A stretch of 10,166 nt of DNA from a bacterium UBP1_UBA4783 (lineage in GTDB: Bacteria; Krumholzibacteriota; Krumholzibacteriia; Krumholzibacteriales; Krumholzibacteriaceae), in contig DHHB01000043.1 in NCBI GenBank assembly GCA_002403075.1, positions 242-10,407 on the forward strand, written 5' to 3'. Positions 1-7,800 of this stretch are shown piece by piece; the stretch's first letter is position 1; each line of letters starts with the position of its first letter. The notes under the pieces are model-generated. The model made no database searches and had not been told where the DNA came from. It was given only the letters and a program-made list of their open reading frames with translations. The position numbers and the translations under genes were made by a program.

Positions 1-378
1 GAAATTGTGGAAGAATCCCGCGTAGTAGCGGAGGCTCGCGAGGTTGTCGCCCTTGGCTTCGGAGAGATCGCCGAACACGTTCGTATAGCCGGACGTCCCG
101 TCGTAGGTGACGACCCTGCCGTAGGACTCCCTCCTGAGCGAGCTCGGTTTCTTGAGGTAGAGCGTCATGCTGTCGCCCCTCTCGAGAAACACGCTGCCGT
201 AGTAGCCCCCGATGACGAGGTTCCCTACGGCTTCGACGCGCGCCCGTCCTCCGATCGCCTCGAAATATTTTCCGATGATTTCCCGGGAGAGTCCGGCGTT
301 CTCCGGTTCGCCCGCCGCCCCCGCCGGAAGCCACAGGAGCAGCGCCGCGGCAATCGCCGCGATCGATCTTCCGCGCAT
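1..378 (-). CDS. Secreted LolA-like (outer-membrane lipoprotein-sorting-like) protein, N-terminal part
   Basis: This is the first 126 codons of a minus-strand gene that runs off the left edge with no stop in the window. The start is the ATG at 376-378, because GAGGAGG (386-392) lies 7 bases upstream of it. Another in-frame ATG at 382-384 sits almost on top of that ribosome site and is less likely. The N-terminus is a Sec signal peptide: MRGRS, then a hydrophobic run at residues 6-18, then small residues (AGAAG) suited to signal peptidase I near residues 21-23. There is no lipobox cysteine. The mature part begins with a helix ending in YFEAIGG, followed by alternating strands (NLVIGGYYGS, MTLYLKKPSSLRRESYG, VVTYDGTSGY). 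That pattern resembles periplasmic proteins annotated as LolA-like or outer-membrane lipoprotein-sorting, which use a half-barrel to carry lipidated cargo. The export signal is directly visible; the family call rests on the opening motif and strand pattern. The cargo is unknown. Confidence 0.7.
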   Translation of the reverse strand, partial: MRGRSIAAIAAALLLWLPAGAAGEPENAGLSREIIGKYFEAIGGRARVEAVGNLVIGGYYGSVFLERGDSMTLYLKKPSSLRRESYGRVVTYDGTSGYTNVFGDLSEAKGDNLASLRYYAGFFHNF

Positions 379-452
379 GGCCATGCCTCCTCTTTGCATA
401 TAATACGCCTCGCCGTCAATATGGTTCCGCGGCATGGGAATCGGCCGGGGCT

Positions 453-485
453 CGCCCGCGTCCCGGCGGGACGCCCCAGCGGGCG
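453..485. repeat. Nested GC-rich inverted repeat in the divergent intergenic region
   Basis: CGCCCGC (453-459) is the exact reverse complement of GCGGGCG (479-485). Between them, GTCCC (460-464) pairs with GGGAC (468-472) around the loop GGC, leaving a 6-base bulge (473-478) on one side. An alternative fold pairs GCGTCCC (458-464) with GCGGGACGC's last seven bases (468-474), a perfect 7-bp stem with a 3-base loop. It lies about 50 bases upstream of the promoter of the rightward gene and 75 bases upstream of the leftward gene's start. It could be 5' leader structure of the leftward transcript or a DNA site. There is no T-run on either side, so it is not a typical intrinsic terminator. In GC-rich DNA it could be coincidence. 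Confidence 0.4.
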
Positions 486-534
486 TTCGGACGGTCCGCC
501 CTGCGCCGGCCGATGAGCCGGTCGACGTCGCGAA

Positions 535-563
535 TTGACAGACCATCGCCGTTCCTATACTAT
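535..563 (+). promoter_or_regulatory. Sigma70-type promoter of the OPT transporter gene
   Basis: A perfect -35 hexamer, TTGACA (535-540), is followed after 17 bases by TACTAT (558-563), a good -10 element. An overlapping TATACT (556-561) would give a 15-base spacer and is less favourable. Transcription would start near 570, leaving an untranslated leader of about 60 bases before the ATG at 629. That leader carries the ribosome site AGGAGGAAAG (610-619). A near-consensus promoter stands out in such GC-rich DNA and suggests strong or constitutive expression. No operator was recognised around it. Confidence 0.65.
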
Positions 564-628
564 CCGGGCAATGTATCCGGCCCACCGGATCGCTCGAACA
601 CCGATCTTCAGGAGGAAAGCTGGTTGTC

Positions 629-2689
629 ATGGCTGAAGAGAAGAAGTTCGTTCCGTTCGTTCCGGCTGAAACGAACATGGCCGAGTTCACCTTCCGGGCG
701 GTGTTCCTCGGCGTGCTGATGGCGGTCATGATGGGGGCCGCCAACGCGTATCTGGGGCTCAAGGCGGGGATGACGATCGCCGCCACCTATACGACCGCGG
801 TCATCGGCATGGCCGTCATCAAGGCGATGAAGGGCACCCTCCTCGAGGAGAACGCCGCGCGAACGGTCGGGTCGATCGGCGGCAACGTCGCCACCGGCGC
901 TATATTCACGCTGCCGGCCTTTTTCATCGCTTCGATCTGGAACCCCTTCTTCTCGCTCGAGCATTACATCCTCTCGACCATCATGCTCGTCGTGGCCGGG
1001 ATCCTCGGCATCATGTTCGTGACGATCCTCCGGCGTGTGCTCGTCGAGGACGCGGAGCTCCCCTTCCCCGAATCGATCGCGGCGGCCGAGATCCACAAGT
1101 CGGGGCAGCTCGGCGTGCAGAACTCGCGATTCCTCTTCATGGGCATGGGCGTCGGCGCGCTGTTCAGCGCGCTCGTGGAGTTCAAGTTCATCGCGGCCGG
1201 CTGGCAGAAGATCGTCTCGCTCTCGAAGGGCGTGCTCATGCTGCGGGCGCCGGGGATGAACCCGGCGTACTTCGGCGTCGGCTATATCATCGGCCCCAAG
1301 CTCGGCGCCATCAACTTCAGCGGCGGCGTCCTCGCGTGGGGGTTGCTCACGCCGATCATCGCCTACTTCCTGCATCGCGACGATCCGGGCGCGGTGACGA
1401 ACTGGACCCTGGAGCTCACCAACGTCTGGAAAAACTACGTCCGCTACATCGCGATCGGCGGAATGCTCGTCGGCGCGTTCTACACCCTCTACCGGATGCG
1501 GCAGAGCCTCTTCACGGGCATCTCCCGTTCCTTCTCTTACATGAAGAAGTCCGCCTCCGATGAGGCGGCGCTCTCGCGCACCGACAAGGACATAAACATC
1601 CGCTGGTCGCTGCTCGCGATCGGCGTCATATCGGTGATCATGCTCTTCATCTTCAACTACTTCACGGGAAGCCTCGGGCCGGCGGCGGTCGCGGCCGTCG
1701 TGATGCTGTTCCTCGGCTTCGTGTTCGCCGCGGTCTCTGGATATCTCGTCGGAATCATAGGCGTGAGCAATAATCCCACGAGCGGCCTCACGGTCTCGGT
1801 GCTCATCGTGGTGGCGCTCCTCATGGTGGCGCTCGGGATGCGGGGCGCGGCCGCCGTCGCCGCGGTGCTCGGCGTGGCGGCCTTCACCTGCACGAGCGTG
1901 TCGGTGGCGGGAGAGATGATGCAGGACCTCAAGGCGGGGCACATCCTCGGCTGCACGCCGTGGCGGATGCAGATCGGCGACATCTTCGGCGTGACCGCCG
2001 CGGGCGTCATCATGTTCCTCGTTCTCTCGCTCCTCCACCTCGGCGACGTGAAGCAGGCCGTCGGGAACGAGTTTGACCGCCTTGAGAGGAGCGGCGTCGC
2101 CACGGTCGAATACAAGGGCGAGGATCCCGCGCTCGCCGGGACGACCTACACGCTCGACGAGATCAGGCAAGCGCCTCCCGAGCGGCAGAACGATATCCTC
2201 GGCACGCGCGCGGGCTTCGGCGGCGAGAAACTCCCCGCCCCGCAGGCGAGCCTCATGGCGGTCGTGGGCCGCGGGATCGTCGAGGGGAAGGCCGAGTTCA
2301 TCCTCATCATCGCGGGGATGCTCATGGGCGCCGCGTTCATCATGATGCAGGTGAAAAGCCCGATGCTGATCGCCGTCGGCATGTATCTCCCGATCGAAAC
2401 ATCGTTCGCGATCTTCGTGGGCGGTCTCATGAAGGGGCTCCTCGACCGGTTCGCGGAGAAACGCGCGATGGATGGCGCAACGAAAGAGAAGATGGGAAAC
2501 ATCGGCGTGCTTCTCTCCTCGGGACTCATCGCGGGAGAGGCGCTGCTCGGGCTGCTGTTCGCCGGTCTCGCATTCGCCGAGATCAAGCTCTTTCATATGT
2601 TCGCGTCTCCTTCGTACGCGCTGAGCCTCGTGTGCATCGCCATCATCGGATTCATGCTGCTCCGCGTGCCCTTGAGGAACGCGAGATAG
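629..2689 (+). CDS. OPT-family oligopeptide (or metal-chelate) transporter
   Basis: This is a 686-residue integral inner-membrane protein with well over ten hydrophobic segments. It belongs to the bacterial branch of the OPT family, secondary transporters for small peptides or metal-chelate complexes. Family landmarks in order: a first membrane helix running into ANAYLGLKAGMT (38-49); LPFPESIAAAEIHKSG (144-159); YFGVGYIIGPKLG (214-226) with a GGVLAW helix; SNNPTSG (380-386); AGEMMQDLKAGHILG (427-441); LPAPQASLMA (535-544); MYLPIETSFAIFVGG (585-599); and GLIAGEALLG (632-641). The length is normal for the family. The ATG at 629 is preceded by AGGAGG at 610-615, with a rather long spacing of 13 bases and no better in-frame start between. 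A charged loop at about residues 470-535, just before LPAPQA, looks longer than usual. The substrate cannot be assigned. No peptidase or metal-related gene adjoins it. Confidence 0.93.
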   Translation: MAEEKKFVPFVPAETNMAEFTFRAVFLGVLMAVMMGAANAYLGLKAGMTIAATYTTAVIGMAVIKAMKGTLLEENAARTVGSIGGNVATGAIFTLPAFFIASIWNPFFSLEHYILSTIMLVVAGILGIMFVTILRRVLVEDAELPFPESIAAAEIHKSGQLGVQNSRFLFMGMGVGALFSALVEFKFIAAGWQKIVSLSKGVLMLRAPGMNPAYFGVGYIIGPKLGAINFSGGVLAWGLLTPIIAYFLHRDDPGAVTNWTLELTNVWKNYVRYIAIGGMLVGAFYTLYRMRQSLFTGISRSFSYMKKSASDEAALSRTDKDINIRWSLLAIGVISVIMLFIFNYFTGSLGPAAVAAVVMLFLGFVFAAVSGYLVGIIGVSNNPTSGLTVSVLIVVALLMVALGMRGAAAVAAVLGVAAFTCTSVSVAGEMMQDLKAGHILGCTPWRMQIGDIFGVTAAGVIMFLVLSLLHLGDVKQAVGNEFDRLERSGVATVEYKGEDPALAGTTYTLDEIRQAPPERQNDILGTRAGFGGEKLPAPQASLMAVVGRGIVEGKAEFILIIAGMLMGAAFIMMQVKSPMLIAVGMYLPIETSFAIFVGGLMKGLLDRFAEKRAMDGATKEKMGNIGVLLSSGLIAGEALLGLLFAGLAFAEIKLFHMFASPSYALSLVCIAIIGFMLLRVPLRNAR

Positions 2690-2753
2690 CGGCGGCCGCG
2701 GTTATTGTGTGCGCCGTCCGAGCGCCGCGTTGAATATGGATTGCAGTTCGTTC

Positions 2754-2782
2754 TGGAAATGCGCATTTGCATGCCCTATTAT
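2754..2782 (+). promoter_or_regulatory. Possible promoter upstream of the DUF4126 gene
   Basis: TGGAAA (2754-2759, 4 of 6 to the -35 consensus) is followed after 17 bases by TATTAT (2777-2782, a good -10). It lies in the 127-base gap between the transporter and the DUF4126 gene, in a locally AT-richer patch, and would give a leader of roughly 27 bases. If used, the DUF4126 and radical SAM genes form a unit separate from the transporter. No convincing terminator was seen after the transporter stop, so read-through is equally possible. Confidence 0.35.
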
Positions 2783-2816
2783 GAGGGCTGAATAGAAAAG
2801 AAGGAGCGCTCCGGAG

Positions 2817-3377
2817 ATGCAGGGCATACTGGCCTTTTTCGTCGGGATCGGGCTGAGCGCGACGTGCGGATTCAGGGTCTTCGTGCCCCTGCTCGGGTTG
2901 AACGTCGCCCATCATCTGGGACATCTGCCGCTCTCGCACGGATTCGAGTGGCTCGGATCGTGGCCCGCGACCATCGCGTTCGGCGTCGCGACGATCGTCG
3001 AGGTGGGCGCGTACTACATTCCGTGGGTAGACCATCTCCTCGACACGATCGCGACGCCCGCCGCGGTCGTGGCCGGCACGATCATCACGGCCTCCATGGC
3101 CGGCGATCTGTCGCCGCTCCTGCGCTGGCCTCTCGGCGTCATAGCGGGCGGCGGCGTGGCCGGCGTCGTTCAGGGCGCGAGCGTCTTCGCGCGGGGAGCG
3201 TCGACGGCGACGACGGGCGGATTCGGCAATCCGTTGGTTTCGACGGGAGAGCTCGTCGCGTCGATCGTCGGGACGATCGTTTCCATCGTACTGCCGATCC
3301 TCGCGATCGTGCTCGTCGGTCTGATCCTATTTCTCATCTTCCGGCGGATGTTCCGCCGGCGGACGCAATCGGCCTGA
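2817..3377 (+). CDS. DUF4126 family small membrane protein
   Basis: This 186-residue hydrophobic protein matches DUF4126, an uncharacterised membrane family. Visible family features are CGFRVFVPLLGL (17-28), YYIPWVDHLLDTIATP (66-81), GDLSPLLRWPLG (96-107), a glycine-rich GGGVAGVVQG helix (111-120), ARGASTATTGGFGNP (125-139) and a final hydrophobic helix at about 146-173. A strongly basic tail (RRMFRRR, 176-182) follows, probably cytoplasmic by the positive-inside rule. I estimate four to five membrane segments and see no cleaved signal peptide. The start ATG is preceded by AAGGAG (2801-2806), 10 bases upstream. No enzymatic motif is present; the conserved acidic residues D72 and D76 lie next to a membrane segment. 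The radical SAM gene starts 27 bases after its stop, suggesting co-transcription. Its function is unknown. Confidence 0.88.
   Translation: MQGILAFFVGIGLSATCGFRVFVPLLGLNVAHHLGHLPLSHGFEWLGSWPATIAFGVATIVEVGAYYIPWVDHLLDTIATPAAVVAGTIITASMAGDLSPLLRWPLGVIAGGGVAGVVQGASVFARGASTATTGGFGNPLVSTGELVASIVGTIVSIVLPILAIVLVGLILFLIFRRMFRRRTQSA
3341..3359 (+). repeat. Perfect short hairpin inside the 3' end of the DUF4126 gene
   Basis: CCGGCGGA (3341-3348) and TCCGCCGG (3352-3359) are exact reverse complements separated by TGT, giving an 8-bp GC-rich stem with a 3-base loop. It ends 18 bases before the DUF4126 stop codon, inside codons for the arginine-rich tail. A run of A (3377-3382) rather than T follows downstream, so it does not look like an intrinsic terminator on this strand. 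It could stabilise or process mRNA between the two genes, or be a by-product of repeated arginine codons. Confidence 0.4.
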
Positions 3378-3404
3378 AAAAATGAATCATCCAGCTATAG
3401 AGTG

Positions 3405-4790
3405 ATGTCTGCGATGCGCCTATATCTCGTCAATCCATCGAATCCGCTCATCAACATCGTCCGGGTCAAGGAGAGCCGCTGGAACCGGTACCGCGTCTGG
3501 AAACCCCTCGGCCTCATGGTTCTCGCGGGCCTGACCCCTTCGGACTGGGAAACCTCGATCATCGACGAGAACCTCGGCGTCCCCGATTACGAGGCGATGC
3601 CCCGGCCGGACCTCGTCGGGATAACCGCCTTCACCTCCCAAGCGAAGCGCGCCTACGAAGTGGCGGGCTATTTCAGGTCCCTCGGCGTGCCGGTCGTCCT
3701 CGGCGGGATCCACGCGACGATGTGCCGGCACGAAGCCATGGAGCACGCGGACTCGATCGTTACGGGAGAGGCCGAGAGCGTATGGCCCCGGGGCCTCGAA
3801 GACGCGCGGCACGGCCGCCTGCGGGCGCGCTACGAGGGCGGGAGGGCCGAGCTGCACAGCATCCCGCTCGCGCGCCACGATCTGCTCGCCGAGGGATACG
3901 CCATCGGAGCCATCCAGACGACGCGGGGCTGCCCCCTGAATTGCAGTTTCTGCAGCGTGACGGCGTTCAACGGCGCTCATTACCGACAGCGGCCCATCGA
4001 GGACGTGATACGGGAATTCCGCATGATTCGCGAGAAGCTCGTTCTCGTGGTGGACGACAACCTCATCGGCACGCGCCCCGAGCACATCGAGCGCGCTAAG
4101 AATCTCTTCCGCGCCATGATAGCCGCGGATCTTCGGAAAGAATGGGTGGCTCAAGCCACGATCAACTTCGCCGACGACGAAGAGCTCATGGAGCTCGCCG
4201 CCAAGGCCGGGTGCGGCGGCGTCTTCATCGGGTTCGAATCGCTCTCCCCGGGGAAGCTCATCGGGCTCGGCAAGAAATTCAACCTCATGAAGAACCGGGA
4301 TTTTCGAGCGTCGGTGCGGCGCATCCAGCGGCACAAGATAATGGTCGTCGGCTCGTTCATCATCGGCCTCGACGTGGACGAACCGGGTATCGGCAAGCGG
4401 ATCGCCGAGGTGGCCAACCGGTACGGCATCGACAACCTCAACGCGCTTTTCTTGACGCCGCTGCCCGGCACGCGTCTCTGGGACGAAATGAAATCGGATG
4501 GGCGCATCCCTCTCAATACCTTCCCGGAAGACTGGAAATACTACACCCTGACCTTTCCGGTCGCGCGGTACAAGCATCTGTCTCTCGACGGCATCATCCG
4601 GGAAATGAACTCCTGCAACGACGCCTTCTACTCCGTGCCCAGCATCCTGCGAAGGGTGTGGAGCAGCATATGGCGGCGCCACAAGCCGTTCTTGAGCCTC
4701 GTGGGAAATCTCTCGTACCGGAACAACATCCGGATGGGCCACAAGGCGCACGATACCTTCAAGCGGCAGGTCGGTGACAGGCTCGCCTGA
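3405..4790 (+). CDS. B12-binding-domain radical SAM protein, substrate unknown
   Basis: This 461-residue cytoplasmic enzyme has the layout of cobalamin-binding radical SAM proteins. Residues about 5-130 form a Rossmann-like B12-binding-type domain (LYLVNPSNP, DLVGITAFTSQ, VVLGGIHAT at 97-105, TGEAESVWP). The radical SAM core follows, with TTRGCPLNCSFC giving the CxxxCxxC cluster cysteines C176, C180 and C183. Further core elements are VVDDN (215-219), FIGFES (274-279), GSFIIGLD (316-323) and TPLPGT (351-356). The C-terminal about 80 residues are basic and aromatic. The DxHxxG cobalamin-ligand motif is absent, as in many class B members, so cobalamin may bind without that histidine. Such enzymes methylate or rearrange lipids, cofactors and natural products; nothing here selects a substrate. 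The start is uncertain: GTG 3402, ATG 3405 and ATG 3414 share the frame and none has a clear ribosome site. MRLYLVNP from 3414 is the typical N-terminus. Confidence 0.9.
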   Translation: MSAMRLYLVNPSNPLINIVRVKESRWNRYRVWKPLGLMVLAGLTPSDWETSIIDENLGVPDYEAMPRPDLVGITAFTSQAKRAYEVAGYFRSLGVPVVLGGIHATMCRHEAMEHADSIVTGEAESVWPRGLEDARHGRLRARYEGGRAELHSIPLARHDLLAEGYAIGAIQTTRGCPLNCSFCSVTAFNGAHYRQRPIEDVIREFRMIREKLVLVVDDNLIGTRPEHIERAKNLFRAMIAADLRKEWVAQATINFADDEELMELAAKAGCGGVFIGFESLSPGKLIGLGKKFNLMKNRDFRASVRRIQRHKIMVVGSFIIGLDVDEPGIGKRIAEVANRYGIDNLNALFLTPLPGTRLWDEMKSDGRIPLNTFPEDWKYYTLTFPVARYKHLSLDGIIREMNSCNDAFYSVPSILRRVWSSIWRRHKPFLSLVGNLSYRNNIRMGHKAHDTFKRQVGDRLA

Positions 4791-4871
4791 GTGCGCGAGA
4801 TAATGGACACGAAGCCATCCCGCGGACATGAAAGTGCATGCTGCTCCGGGATCCGCGCGGCCTGTGCGCCG

Positions 4872-7800
4872 CTAATCGACAGAGGCCGGACGTAATGGAT
4901 CGTCGGCCGCTTGCCGCGACTCTCCCATACGCACGAGGATCCGATGCTTCACGAGGCCTCTTTCCAGGGGAATCACGCCGTCGGGCAGGCGCCGACCATC
5001 CATTTCCACCCATGACACTCCTCGCTCGCGCTTTTCCGGATTATCGACCTGAATCTCGTATATCGCCTCGCCGTGACGAAAGCGCATGCTGAAGCCGTCC
5101 CACCATCCGGGAATTACCGGGTTCACCTGCATGCGTTCCCCTCGCACTCTCAAGCCGAGTACTTCTTCTATCCAGGCCCGGTACATCCACGCGGCCGCGC
5201 CCGTATACCACGACCAGCCTCCATGGCCGATCCGCCCGGGTAACCGGTACACGTCGGCGGCGATCACATAGGGCTCGATCCCATAGCGCCAGACGGATTC
5301 GGGATCTCGCGCCCGCTCGATCGGGTTGAGCATGCGCAGTATTTTCACCGCACGCTCACCGTCCCCTCGACGCGCCATGGCCATGGCGAGCCACAGGGCG
5401 GCGTGAGTGTACTGGCCCCCATTTTCGCGCACCCCGGGCGGGTATCCCCTGATGTAACCGGGAGAGGGCTCCGACGTGTCGAAAGGAGGCTCGAGGAGCA
5501 GCACCAGGCCTTCATCCTCGCGAACGAGATGCGTCCACGCCGATTCCAGCGCTATGCCCGCGCGATTCACGTCGGCGGCGCCACTCAGCCAGGCCCAGGA
5601 TTGGGGCAGGGAGTCGATGCTCCCTTCGCTGTTGGTCGAGGAGCCAAGAGGCGTGCCGTCATCGAAGGTTCCGCGAAGATACCATTCACCGTCCCATGCC
5701 GCCCGTTCAATACGCTGAATCAACGATTCCCTGTCATGCCGATAGGTCCGGCCGAGCTCCGGCCGATCCAGCAGATCGGACATCTCGGCCATGCCCTGAA
5801 GCACGTCCGCCAGGAACCACGCCAGCCACACGCTCTCCCCCTTGCCTCCGGCGCCCACGAGGTTCATCCCGTCGTTCCAGTCCCCCGTCCCCATAAGAGG
5901 CAACCCATTGGGTCCGATGGTGAGGCCGCGCGCGACTGCTCGCCGGCAGTGCTCGAACAGCGTGGCGCGCTCCAATGCGGCCTCCGGTGTCGAGAAGATC
6001 TCCTGCTGACCATCTTCCAATAAAGGAGCGTTGAGGAAGGGAACCTTCGCGTGCAGGATGTCCGCATCGCCGGTGAGCCTGACGTAATGCGCGGCGACGT
6101 AGGGAAGCCACAGAAGATCGTCGGAGATCCGCGAGCGGATTCCCGCGCCGCTCGGCGGATGCCACCAGTGCTGGACGTCGCCTTCCTTGAACTGTCGGCT
6201 CGCCGCGAGCAGGATATGCTCTCGCGCGAGCTCGGGACGCGCATAGACGAACGCCATGACGTCCTGCAATTGATCGCGGAAGCCGAACGCGCCGCCCGGC
6301 TGGTAAAAGGCGGAACGCCCCCATATCCGGCAGCTTAAGTCCTGGTACAGAAGCCAGCGGTTCACGAGGAAGTCCGCCGCGAGCTCGGGGGTATGCACTT
6401 CGATCGTGCCCAGCAGATCGTCCCACCACGCTTTCGTTCTCTTCAGAGCGGCTTCGAGCGCCGATTGTTCCCGGTAAGTCCGAACCAGCGCATACACCTC
6501 ATCCGCCGATTCGGCCTGGCCCAGCATGCACGCGATCTCGGATCTCTCGCCCGGGGCGAGCTCGATCGTCACTTGCAGCGCGGCGCACGGGTCGAATCCG
6601 GCTCCCGTCCGCCGCGAAAGCCTGACCCGCTCCATCGCCGCGGGGTTCCCCATCGAGCGATTGCGCCCCAGGAAAGTCGTGCGGTCGCCGCTATACGACT
6701 CCGCGGGGGGGCTGAGGGCCGCGAAGGCGACCCGATTTCCATAATCCGGGTGGTAGCGATTCCGAGCGATCAGGGCCTGGATGTCGTCATCCCATTGGGT
6801 CACGACGTGCATCTGGGACGACTCGCGGTTTTCGCCCAGTGTCCACTCGACGTAGTACGTAACCGACAGCGTGCGATGCCCCGAGGAGTCGTTTCTGAGC
6901 CGCAGCCGCTGCAGCTTGACCGGCTCTCCCCCCTTCTCATCCACGGGAACGAAGACCGTGAGCTCTTGTTCTATCCCGTTGCTGTTATGCTCGAACACCG
7001 TGTACCCCGCCCCGTGCCTCGTCCGGTAGGGGGTTTTCTCGCGGATCGGCGCCGCGGTCGGCGTCCAATAGACACCGGTCTCCTCGTCCCGGATGTACAA
7101 CGCCTCGGAAGGCGGATCCGTCACGGGATCGTTTGAACACTCCGTCAGACGATTGCGTTGGCTGTTGCCGTACCAGGTGAAGCCCGACCCTGTTTCGCCG
7201 AGCAATGTTCCAAAGGTCGGGTTTGCGATGACGTTCACCCACGGCGCAGGCGTATGGATGTCGGGCCCGAGATAGATCGCGTACTCGCGTCCATCCGGCG
7301 TGAATCCGCCCACACTGTTGAAATAGGGCAATTCCAGGAAGGGCAGCGAAGGCGAGGGCGCCCGGGGCGCGCGCTTCCTGATCATCGGTTCCGGCAGCTC
7401 GGGAGCCTCCATCGGCACGCCCAATTGCTGGGGCAACGTGCCGCGCGCGGCCGCCAGCACCACGCTCGCCGCCGCCCGGAGCAGCGTCACATCTTCCTCC
7501 GGCATGAGATCCGCGCCGAGCACATAGATCCCCTCGGCTTTATCGATCCCGGTATGCGTCGCATGCGTTTGGATGAGGCGCTCGAGTCGTTCGCGCAGCG
7601 GCTGCTCATAGCCGCGCGCCTCCTCGTTGAGAATCACCAAGTCCGCCTTCAATCCGTGATTTCGCCAGTAGGCGTGCGCCTGGAGCATTTGACGGACGAG
7701 GGCGATATCCTGCGCTTCACCGATGGTGACCATGGCGATCGGCGCGTCGCCCGAGATCGCATAGGGCCACAGCCCGGCTTGACCCCTGCAATTCTCTTCG

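Noticed and set aside
378..432. Possible promoter for the leftward gene: TTGACG or an ECF-like GGAAC upstream of TATTAT on the minus strand
   Set aside because: TTGACG and TATTAT are only 8 bases apart, and the GGAAC alternative lacks a convincing -10 partner. Neither is strong enough to annotate.
7..516. Plus-strand open frame of 169 residues at the left end
   Set aside because: It overlaps the signal-peptide gene on the other strand, has no ribosome site and its translation shows no recognisable pattern.
608..2596. Long minus-strand open frame (662 residues) antisense to the OPT transporter
   Set aside because: Its translation is very rich in H, D, E and R with no recognisable fold, as expected for the mirror frame of a GC-rich membrane-protein gene. 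The plus frame has clear family motifs, a ribosome site and a promoter.
3420..4829. Minus-strand open frame (469 residues) opposite the radical SAM gene
   Set aside because: No family resemblance and a composition typical of an antisense shadow. The plus frame has the CxxxCxxC cluster and other core motifs.
4817..4852. Inverted repeat ATCCCG / CGGGAT in the 81-base convergent gap, as a possible bidirectional terminator
   Set aside because: Only 6 bp with a 24-base loop and no T-run on either strand. A terminator is expected between convergent genes, but this is too weak to call.
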